Below are positions 42,927-52,945 of a DNA stretch of 64,000 nucleotides, piece after piece (the stretch's first letter is position 1; every line of letters starts with the position of its first letter). The notes beneath the pieces are model-generated. The model had not been told where the DNA came from, made no database searches, and was given only the letters and a program-made list of their open reading frames with translations. The stretch lies in NCBI RefSeq assembly GCF_037546065.1, contig NZ_JAWMWG010000001.1:868001-932000 (forward strand), written 5' to 3'. The DNA comes from Holzapfeliella saturejae (GTDB lineage Bacteria > Bacillota > Bacilli > Lactobacillales > Lactobacillaceae). The position numbers and the translations under genes were made by a program.

Positions 42927-43112
42927 TTATTGTTCGCTTTTTAATTTGCCACCAACAGAATAGTTATCTTTGTTCATTTCGTTTAAAACGATATGAACAT
43001 TTTCTTGTGGTGCACCTGTGTTTTTGGCAATGGCTTCGGTAACATCTTTTACCATACCTTTAATTTGTTCAGGTGAACGTCCTTCAATTAAATCAATGTG
43101 TACGATTGGCAT
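42927..43112 (-). CDS. 4-oxalocrotonate tautomerase-family protein
   Basis: 61 residues, so a single domain. Starts MPIVHIDLIEGRSPEQI; the proline after Met1 is the catalytic base of the family once Met is removed. Members catalyse keto-enol tautomerisation; the role in this organism is unknown. Its ATG overlaps the pepT stop codon by one base (TAATG), so it is translationally coupled. Confidence 0.88.
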   Translation of the reverse strand: MPIVHIDLIEGRSPEQIKGMVKDVTEAIAKNTGAPQENVHIVLNEMNKDNYSVGGKLKSEQ

Positions 43113-44350
43113 TAGTTTTCTCCTTTAACATTTAAAGTTGCAATTTCAAGTAAAACGTCTACGGCTTTTTCCATTGTTTGAACACTAACATACTCATAAC
43201 GACCATGCATATTTTCGCCACCTGCAAATAAATTAGGTGTTGGTAGGCCCATAAATGAAATTTTTGATCCGTCTGTTCCCCCACGAACTGCTTTTTCATC
43301 GGTTTTAATGTCTAAATTATGCATAGCTTGACGTGCTAAGTCAACCACATACATATGGTCTTTAATTACTTCATACATGTTAGCGTATTGATCTTTAATC
43401 GTCACTTGAACACGCTCAACATCAAGTGATTCATTCATTTCTTTAGCGATTGATTGTGCTAATTCTTTACGACGAGCTAAGCCGTCTTTTTCAAAATCAC
43501 GAATGATATAAGAAAGTGAAGCTTGGTCAACATTACCAGACATATCAGTTAATAAGAAGAACCCTTCACGATCTTTTGTTTTTTCGGGTACCTCATCTTT
43601 AGGCAAACGATCGTTAAATTCAATTGCCAACAAACTAGCGTTTACCATTACGCCATAAGCTGTACTTGGATGAACATTTTTACCCTGAATGTCTACCTTT
43701 AAGCTAGCTGCATTAAAAGTTTCGTATTCTAATTCACCTTCAGGTCCACCATCAACTGTATACGCAAAATCTGCGTCAAATAAATCAACATCAAATAAAT
43801 TAGCCCCTGTTCCGATTTCTTCATCAGGACCAAAAGCCAAACGAATTTTACCGTGTTCGATTTCTGGGTGCTTAATTAAATAATCAGCAAATGTCACAAT
43901 TTCAGCAACACCTGATTTATCATCGGCACCTAATAAAGTCGTTCCATCAGTTGTAATTAATGTATGGCCTTCATATTTAGTTAAGCTTTCAAATTCTTTA
44001 GGGTCTAAGTAAAAACCACTCTCACCCAACTTGATTGCTGACTTTCCATCATAATTTTCAATCAATTGTGGTTGAATATTTTCAGAATTGAAATCTGCTG
44101 TATCAACATGTGAAATAAAACCAATAGTTGGAACTTCTTTCTCAGTTGTAGCTTCAATTGTTGCTGTTAAATAGCCATTTTTTTCGTTATAAAAAATGTC
44201 ACTTAGTCCAATTTCTTCTAGTTCTGCTTTTAAGTTGTTTAAGAAATCAACTTGGCGTTTTGTAGACGGTACTGTTGTTGAGTTTTCGTCTGAACGTGTG
44301 TTTTGCTTCACATAACTTAAAAATCGTGAAGTTAAATCATTGTATTTCAT
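43112..44350 (-). CDS. pepT: Tripeptide aminopeptidase (peptidase T)
   Basis: 412 residues, M20 zinc peptidase that releases the N-terminal residue of tripeptides. Motifs: GFISHVDTAD (metal), TLLGADDKSGVAE (metal), FGPDEEIGTG (catalytic glutamate) and RGGTDGSKISFMG near the end. Nutrient peptide use, cytosolic. The ATG at 44350 (MKYNDLTSRF) is the usual start and has AAGGAG upstream; the frame to 44422 overlaps the previous gene. Confidence 0.95.
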   Translation of the reverse strand: MKYNDLTSRFLSYVKQNTRSDENSTTVPSTKRQVDFLNNLKAELEEIGLSDIFYNEKNGYLTATIEATTEKEVPTIGFISHVDTADFNSENIQPQLIENYDGKSAIKLGESGFYLDPKEFESLTKYEGHTLITTDGTTLLGADDKSGVAEIVTFADYLIKHPEIEHGKIRLAFGPDEEIGTGANLFDVDLFDADFAYTVDGGPEGELEYETFNAASLKVDIQGKNVHPSTAYGVMVNASLLAIEFNDRLPKDEVPEKTKDREGFFLLTDMSGNVDQASLSYIIRDFEKDGLARRKELAQSIAKEMNESLDVERVQVTIKDQYANMYEVIKDHMYVVDLARQAMHNLDIKTDEKAVRGGTDGSKISFMGLPTPNLFAGGENMHGRYEYVSVQTMEKAVDVLLEIATLNVKGEN

Positions 44351-44364
44351 ACTATTCTCCTTAG

Positions 44365-45171
44365 TTAAATAAATTGATAGGGATCCGTTGAAATTTGCGA
44401 TTGAGTGACAGATATGTGCCAATCATTCTCTTGACTCCAAGTTGTTAATTTTTCCGCCATTTTACCCTTAAAAATAGCTTCAATGTGATGACCTGGATCA
44501 ATAACAGGTAAGTTATAACTCAACATATCATGTCCTGTATGGTAATAAACATCTCCTGTAATTAACACATCAATTTCATTTTTTACGGCATCTAAAAAGA
44601 ATTTTCCGCCATCTCCCCCTATTATACCAACTGTCTGCACTTTTTGCTCAGGGTTTGAAGCGACTAGCCTTAATCCTTGAAGGTTAAAGACATGTTTAAG
44701 TTCTCTTGAAAGTTCCGTTAATGTTTGAGATTGTGATAATTTTCCTTTTCGCCCGATTCCCATAGGCGTATTCCCGCGTGTTAACTCAAATGCAAAAGGC
44801 TGCACATCAGATAAGTTTAAGCATTCACTTAGCCAATCATTCATACCTTCAGGTGCCATATCAATATTAGTATGAGCTGAATATACGACAATATCATGTT
44901 TGATAATTTGAGCATACATTGCATTTTGTGGGTTAGATAAATCTAAATTCTTTGCTGGACGAAACATCAATGGATGATGACTAAAAATCATATCCACATT
45001 ATTTTGAATAGCTTCTTCTACAACTTCTGGTCGAACATCTAAAGTCGTCATAATTTTAGTGATATTTTGGTTAGGATTACCAATTTGAAGTCCTACGGGA
45101 TCTTTATCTAAAGCTAAATCTTGAGGTGCAAATTGTTCAATTCTCTCAATAATTTGTTGAGCTTTAACCAT
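44365..45171 (-). CDS. Nif3-like dinuclear metal center protein
   Basis: 268 residues, the short (YqfO/YbgI) type without the inserted PII-like domain. Metal-binding motifs are IFSHHPLMF (about residues 63-71) and YSAHTNID (about residues 97-104), with H near the C-terminus (DPGHHIEAIF). Family members bind two metals (zinc or iron); the reaction is unsettled. It overlaps trmK by one base, a conserved gene pair. Confidence 0.9.
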   Translation of the reverse strand: MVKAQQIIERIEQFAPQDLALDKDPVGLQIGNPNQNITKIMTTLDVRPEVVEEAIQNNVDMIFSHHPLMFRPAKNLDLSNPQNAMYAQIIKHDIVVYSAHTNIDMAPEGMNDWLSECLNLSDVQPFAFELTRGNTPMGIGRKGKLSQSQTLTELSRELKHVFNLQGLRLVASNPEQKVQTVGIIGGDGGKFFLDAVKNEIDVLITGDVYYHTGHDMLSYNLPVIDPGHHIEAIFKGKMAEKLTTWSQENDWHISVTQSQISTDPYQFI

Positions 45172-45857
45172 TATAAAACCTCCTGTTCAATTAAACGTAC
45201 GGTGTTTTCGAATTCTTCAATCTTTTCTTGATTGTTATCGGCATGCTGTTTAAGTTGTCTCAAAATAGTAGTTAGTGTATCTAATTTATGTTGCCATTTT
45301 TGAATAAATAACTCTGGCTTTTCTTGTACTAAAACAGGCCCAAAAAGTAACTCTGCTTCAGAATAAGTAACCTTTTGATTAACTTGTACTGCTTTAATAA
45401 TTTCGTAAATGTGACGACCTTCTTTAACGATGGTTTCTTCTGTAATTTGATAGTGATGAGTCATCAACCACTGTCTAACCTCTTCTTCACCAATGTTAGG
45501 CTCTAAAATCAATGTCTCAAAATATAACTGTCTTTGACTAGCTTCTTCTAAAATATCAACAATTAGTTTGCCACCCATACCAGCAATTACAACTTGTTCA
45601 ACCTCATCTGCTTTTGAAAATGGAACTAGTCCGTTACCAAGTCGCGTTGATATTTTATCGGCTAGTTGATGCTGTTGAATATTTTCAACGGCATTATTCA
45701 ACGGCCCTTCAGCAATATCTGCGGCAATGGCACTCGAAATGACGCCCTTTTCAACTAAATCAATTGGTAAATAGGCGTGATCAGTTCCTATATCTGCTAA
45801 TTTTTGATTGTGATTTACTAAATTTGCAATAGCTTCTAAACGTTTTGAATGCATCAT
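45171..45857 (-). CDS. trmK: tRNA (adenine(22)-N1)-methyltransferase
   Basis: 228 residues. Class I SAM methyltransferase that makes m1A at position 22 of tRNA. Motif I is LADIGTDHAYLPI (about residues 19-31), followed by VIAGMGGKLIVDIL (about residues 90-103). The C-terminal helices (about residues 165-225) match the TrmK extension. Two ATG codons follow GGGGAGAT; the second (45854) has better spacing. It follows the rpoD terminator as an independent unit with nif3-like and pepT. Confidence 0.9.
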   Translation of the reverse strand: MMHSKRLEAIANLVNHNQKLADIGTDHAYLPIDLVEKGVISSAIAADIAEGPLNNAVENIQQHQLADKISTRLGNGLVPFSKADEVEQVVIAGMGGKLIVDILEEASQRQLYFETLILEPNIGEEEVRQWLMTHHYQITEETIVKEGRHIYEIIKAVQVNQKVTYSEAELLFGPVLVQEKPELFIQKWQHKLDTLTTILRQLKQHADNNQEKIEEFENTVRLIEQEVL

Positions 45858-45889
45858 ATCTCCCCATATCTATCCCTGATTTTAACACA

Positions 45890-45927
45890 AAAAAAGAACT
45901 TGGTAACAATGTTATCAAGTTCTTTTC
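45890..45927 (-). terminator. Terminator of rpoD
   Basis: Inverted repeat AAAGAACTTGGTAACA / TGTTATCAAGTTCTTT with T-run (minus direction) after the rpoD stop codon. Confidence 0.9.
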
Positions 45928-45933
45928 TGACAA

Positions 45934-47082
45934 TTAGTCTAAAAAGTCCTTCAATTGATTTGAACGTGAAGGATGACGTAATTTACGTAGAGCTTTCGCT
46001 TCAATTTGACGGATACGTTCACGGGTTACTTTGAAAACCGTTCCCACTTCTTCCAAAGTACGTGTACGACCATCATCTAGACCAAAACGTAAACGTAGAA
46101 CATTTTCTTCACGGTCAGTCAATGTATCCAATACATTTTCTAACTGTTCTTTTAGTAGTTCATAAGAAGCATAGTCTTCTGGACTTGTTGCTTCTTGGTC
46201 TTCAATGAAATCTCCTAAATGAGAGTCATCTTCTTCACCGATTGGTGTTTCAAGTGACACGGGTTCTTGTGAAATTTTTAGAATTTCACGAACTTTGTCA
46301 CGTGCCATATCCATTTCAGCACCAATTTCTTCAGGTGTTGGTTCACGACCTAAATCTTGAAGTAATTGACGTTGAATTCTGATTAGCTTATTAATGGTTT
46401 CAACCATGTGAACAGGGATACGAATAGTACGAGCTTGGTCAGCAATTGCACGCGTAATAGCTTGTCTAATCCACCATGTGGCATAAGTTGAGAATTTGAA
46501 ACCTAAACGGTAATCAAATTTATCAACAGCCTTCATTAGTCCCATATTACCTTCTTGAATCAAATCTAAGAATTGCATACCACGACCAACATAACGTTTA
46601 GCAATTGATACAACCAAACGCAAGTTAGATTCAGCAAGTTCTTGTTTAGCTTCTAGGTCACCATCTTCAATACGGTGAGCTAGACTAACTTCTTGATCAG
46701 CATTTAAAAGAGGTACTCGTCCAATCTCCTTCAAGTACATTCTAACAGGATCATTAATTTTGATACTTGAAGGTGCTGATAAATCTTGAATTTCTTCTTG
46801 TTTAATCGCTTCTTCTTTACTCAAAGCTAATTGTGAAGGATTTCCTTTTTCGTCAACAATTCCAATACCATTATCTTCAAATTGACGAACTAATTCAGTA
46901 ATCGCTGTTTTTGTTAGTTTAAATGGATGAACCAACTTATCAGCAAAATCAACTTCTTTTAGTTCTTTAGTTTTTTTAGACTCTTTAACTAGCTGATTAA
47001 CAGCTTTTTCAAGTTCAGTGTTACCTTGTGTAGCACTTTTAGAGGTTTGATCTGTAACTTTTGTTTGTTTGTTTTCTGACAT
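45934..47082 (-). CDS. rpoD: Primary sigma factor SigA (RpoD)
   Basis: 382 residues. Region 1.1 (about residues 30-90), region 2 with FDYRLGFKFSTYATWWIRQAI (about residues 187-207), region 3 and region 4 with LEEVGTVFKVTRERIRQIE. It directs RNA polymerase to TTGACA/TATAAT promoters, many of which are visible in this window. The N-terminus is rich in lysine, as in lactic acid bacteria. It lies 15 bp after dnaG. Confidence 0.97.
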   Translation of the reverse strand: MSENKQTKVTDQTSKSATQGNTELEKAVNQLVKESKKTKELKEVDFADKLVHPFKLTKTAITELVRQFEDNGIGIVDEKGNPSQLALSKEEAIKQEEIQDLSAPSSIKINDPVRMYLKEIGRVPLLNADQEVSLAHRIEDGDLEAKQELAESNLRLVVSIAKRYVGRGMQFLDLIQEGNMGLMKAVDKFDYRLGFKFSTYATWWIRQAITRAIADQARTIRIPVHMVETINKLIRIQRQLLQDLGREPTPEEIGAEMDMARDKVREILKISQEPVSLETPIGEEDDSHLGDFIEDQEATSPEDYASYELLKEQLENVLDTLTDREENVLRLRFGLDDGRTRTLEEVGTVFKVTRERIRQIEAKALRKLRHPSRSNQLKDFLD

Positions 47083-47097
47083 AGAATACCTCCTACA

Positions 47098-48900
47098 TTA
47101 ATTCAATAAACGCCTTAATTCGATTATCTGTTGCGTTATGGCGAGCTCTTGCTGTTCATCACGTTGGCGCTTTGCTTCAGCTAATTGAGCCCGCAGTTGT
47201 TGCAACTGTTGAGCTTGTTTTTCTTTGACTGATTGACTTAAGTAGTCTTCAAGCTCTTGAGATGAATAATAATCAGGCATTTGCATCATCTCTATAGACA
47301 CTATTATACGCTTTAAATCATCAGAAATAAAATCGATAAAGCCGGAAATTGACGGATTATCTGTGGCTTGCTTATAAGTTTGCCATTCATTAAAAATAGC
47401 TCCCAATTCAGCATTACTAAACTCGTACTGATGTTGGATAACAAAGTCATTAACTTCATCATATCTTAAAACCAAGTAAATTAATCTGACTTCTGCGATT
47501 TCTAGTGCCGTTAGTTTTTTGGAAAAATCTTGTTTTTTTGGTTCAGGCTGTTCTTGATAAGTTTGATTTGATGCAATTCGCCGCTGTTTTTGATTTTCAG
47601 AAAGAACAGCATTCTTAATAGTTTCAATGGGTAATTGAGTTAATTCGGCTAATTTTTGACTATATAAGTCTTGCGTAATTTCAGTACGACTGCGAGCAAT
47701 CAAGCTAACCGCCGCATTGACAAACTCGATTTTTTCTCGATTATTATCTAAATTGTAATGTCTTTGCAGTAATTTTAAGCCAAAATCGATTGTTGTAATT
47801 GCACCGTTAATTTGATTAACAAAAGCGTCATTTCCATAACTACGAATAAAGTCATCTGGATCATGTCCATCTGGTAATAAAACAACCGATAGATTAAACT
47901 GTTGTTTTTGATCAAGCAGTTTAATTGCTCTGTTCGTCGCCTTAATACCTGGATTATCGCCATCATAGCAAATAATCAAATCAGAAGTTGCCTGCTTAAT
48001 TAAATAAATCTGTTGGTCAGTCAAGCTAGTCCCCATCGATGCAATTCCGGTTTTGACACCTGCCTCATAGGCACTGATAACATCCATAAAACCTTCAAAA
48101 AGAACCATAGACTGTCGTTGTCTCAGGTTCTTTTTGGCTTTTTGGTAGTTAAATAAGGTCTTGCTTTTATTAAAGATTTCTGTTTCTGGACTGTTTAAAT
48201 ATTTAGGCTCATCTGAATCATCATTTAAGGTTCGCCCAGAAAACGCAATAACATTCCCATAATTATCGAAAATAGGATACATAATTCGATTTTTAAAACG
48301 GTCTCGTAATTTATCATCGGTAGAGCCGTTGATAAATAATCCCGAATTAGCTAAATCTTCAGGTTTATGCCCTTTGTTGAGTAAGAAATCATAAACAATA
48401 TCACGAGGTGGTGCAAATCCCAGCTGAAATTCCTTGATAGTAGCTTCGGTCATACCTCTTTTAAACAAATAGTCCAAAGCTTTTTTACCATAGTCTGTCA
48501 CCATTAAAATATGGTGATATAACTCACTAACCTCACGATAAGCTTGTCTAAGTGGATGACTTTTGATCTGTTCTTGTTTGTTGATAGTGGTACTTTGAAC
48601 ATCTGACGGCACAGGAATGTTGCTGTCTTGTGCAACCTTTAAAACTGCCTCAGGAAAGGATAAATTTTCAATGTCCATCAACAATTTAAAAACATTACCA
48701 CCTCGACCACAACTAAAACAATGAAAAATTTGCTTTTCTTCAGAAATTGAAAATGACGGTGTTCGTTCTTCGTGAAATGGGCAAAGTCCAAAATAGTTTT
48801 TACCCTTTTTTTGAAACTGAATATATTGGCTAGCAACATCTAAAATATCAGTATTCGTCCTAACCTCATCTATAAATGTTTCAGGAATAAATTGTGCCAT
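47098..48900 (-). CDS. dnaG: DNA primase
   Basis: 600 residues. The N-terminal zinc ribbon has CPFHEE...FHCFSCGRGGN (about residues 40-69), the TOPRIM core has LFEGFMDVISA and CYDGDNPG (about residues 260-325), and the C-terminus is the helicase-binding domain. It makes RNA primers. The ATG has AGGGGG-like sequence upstream. It is the middle gene of a glyQS-dnaG-rpoD run. Confidence 0.96.
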   Translation of the reverse strand: MAQFIPETFIDEVRTNTDILDVASQYIQFQKKGKNYFGLCPFHEERTPSFSISEEKQIFHCFSCGRGGNVFKLLMDIENLSFPEAVLKVAQDSNIPVPSDVQSTTINKQEQIKSHPLRQAYREVSELYHHILMVTDYGKKALDYLFKRGMTEATIKEFQLGFAPPRDIVYDFLLNKGHKPEDLANSGLFINGSTDDKLRDRFKNRIMYPIFDNYGNVIAFSGRTLNDDSDEPKYLNSPETEIFNKSKTLFNYQKAKKNLRQRQSMVLFEGFMDVISAYEAGVKTGIASMGTSLTDQQIYLIKQATSDLIICYDGDNPGIKATNRAIKLLDQKQQFNLSVVLLPDGHDPDDFIRSYGNDAFVNQINGAITTIDFGLKLLQRHYNLDNNREKIEFVNAAVSLIARSRTEITQDLYSQKLAELTQLPIETIKNAVLSENQKQRRIASNQTYQEQPEPKKQDFSKKLTALEIAEVRLIYLVLRYDEVNDFVIQHQYEFSNAELGAIFNEWQTYKQATDNPSISGFIDFISDDLKRIIVSIEMMQMPDYYSSQELEDYLSQSVKEKQAQQLQQLRAQLAEAKRQRDEQQELAITQQIIELRRLLN

Positions 48901-48934
48901 TTTAACTCCCCCAACTGTTAACTTACAATTGAAG

Positions 48935-51004
48935 TTATTTAATGACTAAGCGTTGAACATCTCCTAGACGGTGTGCTAATTTATTTAGCTTGTTCAATTG
49001 TGCCAAACGGTTTTTCTGAATAGCTTCATCTTTATCCATAATCATATTTTCTTCAAAGTAAGCTTCAATCAATGGTTCGATTGATACTAATTGTTTGTAT
49101 AGTTCTGGCAAGCTAGCAGTTTGACTCAAAATATCATTAGTTGCGACTAATAATTGTTTTTCTGAATCAGTTTGAAGTAAGCTTTCATCTACTGCTTCAT
49201 TACCATTAAATTGTGCTTTTTGTAAAATGTTGCTAATACGTGTTAATGATTCCACAACTGACTTAAATTCTGGATCTTGGTGGTGTTCATTCAAGACTTT
49301 AGCTGCTTCAATAACTTGCAATGGATCGTTTTGAACAGAATGCATAACTGTATCAATAACATCATATTTGTAGTTTTGAACAGTTAAGTATTGTTTAACA
49401 CGGTCCAAAATAAAGTCTGAAATTTGCTTAATTGTTTCTTCTGATGTTGTCAAACGAGCTGGTGTTAAGCCATCTAATGTTTGAATTAGCTCAGGTAACA
49501 ATTGGTTAAATGAAACAGACCATTTTTGGTCAACTAAAATACGGACAATACCGTAAGCTGAACGTCTTAAAGCATAAGGGTCGTTTGAACTTGTTGGAAT
49601 CATATCAGCACTAAAGAAAGTCAAAATTGTATCTAGTTTTTCACTGATTGAAAGTAATGCTCCTACTTTTGAAGTTGGTAGCTTACCTTCAGCTGAAGTT
49701 GGTAGATATTGTTCAGCAATAGCTAAACTCACTTCATCATTTTCACCAGCCAATTTAGCATATCTTTGTCCCATAATTCCTTGAAGTTCATCAAATTCAC
49801 CGACCATTTGAGTCACTAAATCAAATTTGTAGATTTCACTTGCACGAACAACATCAGTTGTCTCATCAGCAGACAAATCAAATCGTTTAGCTAAGTCGCC
49901 AGCAATTGTTTTAACACGTAACATTTTTTCAGTTAAAGAACCAATTTTATCATGGAATGTCACGTTTTTCAATTTATCTACAAAGTGTGAAATTGGTAAT
50001 TTTTGGTCTTCCTTGTAGAAGAAGTCAGCATCTTCTAAACGAGCTGTTAACACTTTTTCATTACCTAAAGCTACATTTTCAATGTGATCTTTATTTCCGT
50101 TACGAACTGAAATAAAGTGTGCACTCAAGCTACCATCTGCTTCACGAACAGCAAAATAACGTTGGTGATCTTTCATTGATGTAATTAAGACTTCTTCAGG
50201 AATTTCAAGGTATTTTTTGTCAAAACGACCAGCAAAAGCAGTTGGATATTCAACCAGGTTATTAACTTCTTCTAATAGACCTTCATCAAGTTTGACAATC
50301 CAGTTGTTTTCTTTAGCCATTTCTTCGATTTGAGAGCGGATAATTGCTTTTCTATCTTCTGCATCAGCAATAACAAATTCACTTTTTAGAGATTCTTCGT
50401 AGTCATCGGCTTTAGCTAAACTAATTGGATCACCTAAGAAACGGTGTCCACGAGTTTTACGTCCAGCTTCAACATCTAAGATTTGCATTGGAATGACTTC
50501 ATCATCAAATAATGACACAATCCAATGAATTGGACGAATAAATTCAAAGTCATAATTTGCCCAGTGCATACGAGTTGGGAATGTTAGTGACATCACAACA
50601 TCGCTTAATTGACCCAAAATAGCTTTAGCTTGTTTTCCTTCTTCTTTTTTGTGAAGAAAAGCATATTCTGTTCCTTTTAGGTCTTCAAAGTAAATATCAT
50701 CAGTACTCATATTTTGTCCACGAGCAAAACCTTGAGCAGCTTTAGTCCAGTTACCATCATCATCTAATGCGATTTTTTTAGCCGGTCCTTTTTGGACTTC
50801 ATCGATATCTGCTTGTTTTTCGTTTAAGTCTTCAACAAGTAGTGCAAGACGACGAGGTGTTGAAAAAGTTTTGATTTCTTTATAATCTAATTTGTTTTCT
50901 TTTAAGAATTTTTCTGTTTTAGTTAATAATTGTTTAATTGTTGGTGTGACCACGTGTGCGGGCATTTCTTCAAGACCAACTTCTAATAAATAGTTTTTAG
51001 TCAT
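48935..51004 (-). CDS. glyS: Glycyl-tRNA synthetase beta subunit
   Basis: About 689 residues. The bacterial two-subunit enzyme's large chain: N-terminal EVGLEEMPA, the FVIADAEDRK region, DHQRYFAV (about residue 290) and a C-terminal anticodon-binding part. It binds and edits; the alpha chain activates glycine. ATG at 51004 or GTG at 51013 are possible; it overlaps glyQ by about 8 bases, so it is translated in coupling. Confidence 0.96.
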   Translation of the reverse strand: MTKNYLLEVGLEEMPAHVVTPTIKQLLTKTEKFLKENKLDYKEIKTFSTPRRLALLVEDLNEKQADIDEVQKGPAKKIALDDDGNWTKAAQGFARGQNMSTDDIYFEDLKGTEYAFLHKKEEGKQAKAILGQLSDVVMSLTFPTRMHWANYDFEFIRPIHWIVSLFDDEVIPMQILDVEAGRKTRGHRFLGDPISLAKADDYEESLKSEFVIADAEDRKAIIRSQIEEMAKENNWIVKLDEGLLEEVNNLVEYPTAFAGRFDKKYLEIPEEVLITSMKDHQRYFAVREADGSLSAHFISVRNGNKDHIENVALGNEKVLTARLEDADFFYKEDQKLPISHFVDKLKNVTFHDKIGSLTEKMLRVKTIAGDLAKRFDLSADETTDVVRASEIYKFDLVTQMVGEFDELQGIMGQRYAKLAGENDEVSLAIAEQYLPTSAEGKLPTSKVGALLSISEKLDTILTFFSADMIPTSSNDPYALRRSAYGIVRILVDQKWSVSFNQLLPELIQTLDGLTPARLTTSEETIKQISDFILDRVKQYLTVQNYKYDVIDTVMHSVQNDPLQVIEAAKVLNEHHQDPEFKSVVESLTRISNILQKAQFNGNEAVDESLLQTDSEKQLLVATNDILSQTASLPELYKQLVSIEPLIEAYFEENMIMDKDEAIQKNRLAQLNKLNKLAHRLGDVQRLVIK

Positions 51005-51896
51005 TTTCTTCACCTGCTTTTTGAGCTTTATTTTTCAATAATGGGAATCCTAGCTTACGTCTTTCCTCAACAAACGCTGAAGCAACACGATGTGCCATGT
51101 TTCTGATACGTGAAAGATAACCAGCACGTTCTGTTACAGAAACAGCACCACGGGCATCTAGCAAGTTGAATGTGTGTGAGGATTTTAGAATGTAGTCATA
51201 AGCTGGGTGAACTAAGCCAAGTTCAATCAAACGTAACGCTTCTTTTTCATACATGTTGAATAAAGTTAATAATTCTTCTTGGTTGCTGTCTTCAAAAGCA
51301 TATTTTGAATGTTCATATTCAGGTTCTTTGAAGATATCACCGTATAAAACACCATCTGACCATTCTAAATCAAAAACTGAATCGACATCTTGAATATATG
51401 ATGCTAAACGTTCAACTCCGTAAGTAATTTCACTTGTCACGGGTTTAACTTCAATTCCCCCAACAACTTGGAAGTAGGTAAACTGAGTAATTTCCATTCC
51501 ATCTAGCCAAACTTCCCAACCAACACCGGCAGCACCCATTGAAGGGTTTTCCCAGTTATCTTCAACGAAACGAATATCATGTTCTAGTGGATCAATGCCT
51601 AAAGCACGTAAACTATCTAAATAATATTCTTGAATATTTTCTGGAGAAGGTTTCATCACCAATTGGAATTGGTGATGTTGGAAAAGTCTGTTAGGATTTT
51701 GACCATAACGACCATCCGCAGGTCTTCTTGATGGTTCAACGTAACAAGCATTCCATGGTTCAGGTCCAACAGCTCTTAAGAATGTGTAAGGACTCATTGT
51801 TCCCGCACCTTTTTCTGTATCGTATGCGTTCATAATCATAGCACCTTTAGAAGACCAAAAATCTTCTAAAGTTGAAATCATTTGCTGAATGTTCAT
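50997..51896 (-). CDS. glyQ: Glycyl-tRNA synthetase alpha subunit
   Basis: 299 residues. Class II synthetase core with GPEPWNACYVEPSRRPADGRYG and RLFQHHQFQLVMKPSP. It activates glycine for the alpha2beta2 enzyme. Its transcription is controlled by the glycine T-box leader in front. A normal start ATG with AGGAG upstream. Confidence 0.97.
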   Translation of the reverse strand: MNIQQMISTLEDFWSSKGAMIMNAYDTEKGAGTMSPYTFLRAVGPEPWNACYVEPSRRPADGRYGQNPNRLFQHHQFQLVMKPSPENIQEYYLDSLRALGIDPLEHDIRFVEDNWENPSMGAAGVGWEVWLDGMEITQFTYFQVVGGIEVKPVTSEITYGVERLASYIQDVDSVFDLEWSDGVLYGDIFKEPEYEHSKYAFEDSNQEELLTLFNMYEKEALRLIELGLVHPAYDYILKSSHTFNLLDARGAVSVTERAGYLSRIRNMAHRVASAFVEERRKLGFPLLKNKAQKAGEEND

Positions 51897-51920
51897 TTTT
51901 ATTTACTCCTTTTTTTGCAA

Positions 51921-52120
51921 TAAAAAAACCTATGCATAAATATGCATAGGGACGATTAATCGCGGTTCCACCCTAATTCCGAAAAATTCGGCTACTTAAT
52001 TGTCAAGCTACTCCATAGTGCCCTTCATCTATCCCAATTCCGTGGCTTACACTCACCCACAGTCGCTTAAAATTGATAATAATAGACTACTAATCTATTT
52101 CATCGTAGCTTTGATATACA
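51921..52120 (-). ncRNA. Glycine T-box riboswitch (glyQS leader)
   Basis: Leader RNA that senses uncharged tRNA(Gly). On the minus strand, in order: stem I with a GGGTG terminal-loop element, a GGC glycine specifier (at 52022-52020) within GAAGGGCAC, the T-box GGGTGGAACCGCG (51973-51961), and an intrinsic terminator hairpin (CCTATGCATA / TATGCATAGG, 51950-51929) with a T-run. Pairing of the T-box with tRNA ends forms the antiterminator. It starts about 10 bases after a promoter at 52126-52154. Confidence 0.92.
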
Positions 52121-52125
52121 TTAAT

Positions 52126-52154
52126 AGAATACACTTTATATGTGCTTGTTTCAA
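52126..52154 (-). promoter_or_regulatory. Promoter of the glyQS-dnaG-rpoD leader
   Basis: On the minus strand TTGAAA at 52154-52149, 17-bp spacer, TATTCT at 52131-52126, placed to start transcription about 6 bases before the T-box leader. Confidence 0.7.
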
Positions 52155-52183
52155 TAAAATTATGACAAAATTTAAGAAATAAT

Positions 52184-52945
52184 TTAATCAATTAACCATG
52201 TTGTCATTTGATTGAGATACTGCTTAGATTTTAGTGTCATGTCTAATGTTTCTAAATAAATTCGGTCGATGGCTTTTGATAATCTCGTCTGTGTTTGATG
52301 TTTCACTGTGACGTGGTTCAACTTATCAAGTGGCACAAAGGCTAATGTTCTCAATAAACTAACCTCTTTTGTTGATAAATCTAGTAATCGTAAGTTGCTA
52401 AATTCAGATAAGTGCTTTTGGCAGATGATACCACCTTTTTCAAGTGAATAGGCAAATTCACCCTCAGTATTTTGGCAAACAACACAGTGTCTCAATTCAG
52501 GAGCTACACCATAAGCTTTGAGCATTTTTAGTTGAAAAATCTGCATTACAATTTCTGGATTTTTACCCTCATCAAGGCGAAGCAATGCTTGCTTGAGTAA
52601 CTGATAATACTCACCTTCTGCTTGATAATCGACAAAAGCCCGATTGGCTAAATCACACAAGAAGGTCGCATAAGCACTTTTTTCAATATCTGTAATAATC
52701 GATTCAAACTGTTTTACTTTGGTTGTCGTGTTGAGTCGACTAATTCGATTAGGCTTAATATCAACTAAATAATGGCCGTAAGAAAAATTAAGTACACTGC
52801 TATTTAATTTTGACTTTGGTCGTTTTGCACCTTTAACAATCATGGTAAACAGCCCATATTCCTGAGTGAAAATTCGCACGAGTACATCTGTTTCCTGAAA
52901 GGATTGTCTTTTAAAAACAATACCTTCAACCCATTGCTTATTCAT
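52184..52945 (-). CDS. recO: DNA repair protein RecO
   Basis: 253 residues. OB-fold N-terminus (GIVFKRQSFQETDVLVRIFTQEYGLFTMIVKGAKRPKS), helical middle, and a zinc motif with HCVVCQ and C-x-K-H (about residues 156-182). Helps RecA load on SSB-coated DNA. Its ATG overlaps the era stop by one base. Confidence 0.93.
   Translation of the reverse strand: MNKQWVEGIVFKRQSFQETDVLVRIFTQEYGLFTMIVKGAKRPKSKLNSSVLNFSYGHYLVDIKPNRISRLNTTTKVKQFESIITDIEKSAYATFLCDLANRAFVDYQAEGEYYQLLKQALLRLDEGKNPEIVMQIFQLKMLKAYGVAPELRHCVVCQNTEGEFAYSLEKGGIICQKHLSEFSNLRLLDLSTKEVSLLRTLAFVPLDKLNHVTVKHQTQTRLSKAIDRIYLETLDMTLKSKQYLNQMTTWLID

Noticed and set aside
51900..52183. Small plus-strand frame (52000-52182) upstream of glyQ
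   Set aside because: It is antisense to the T-box leader and has no ribosome site.
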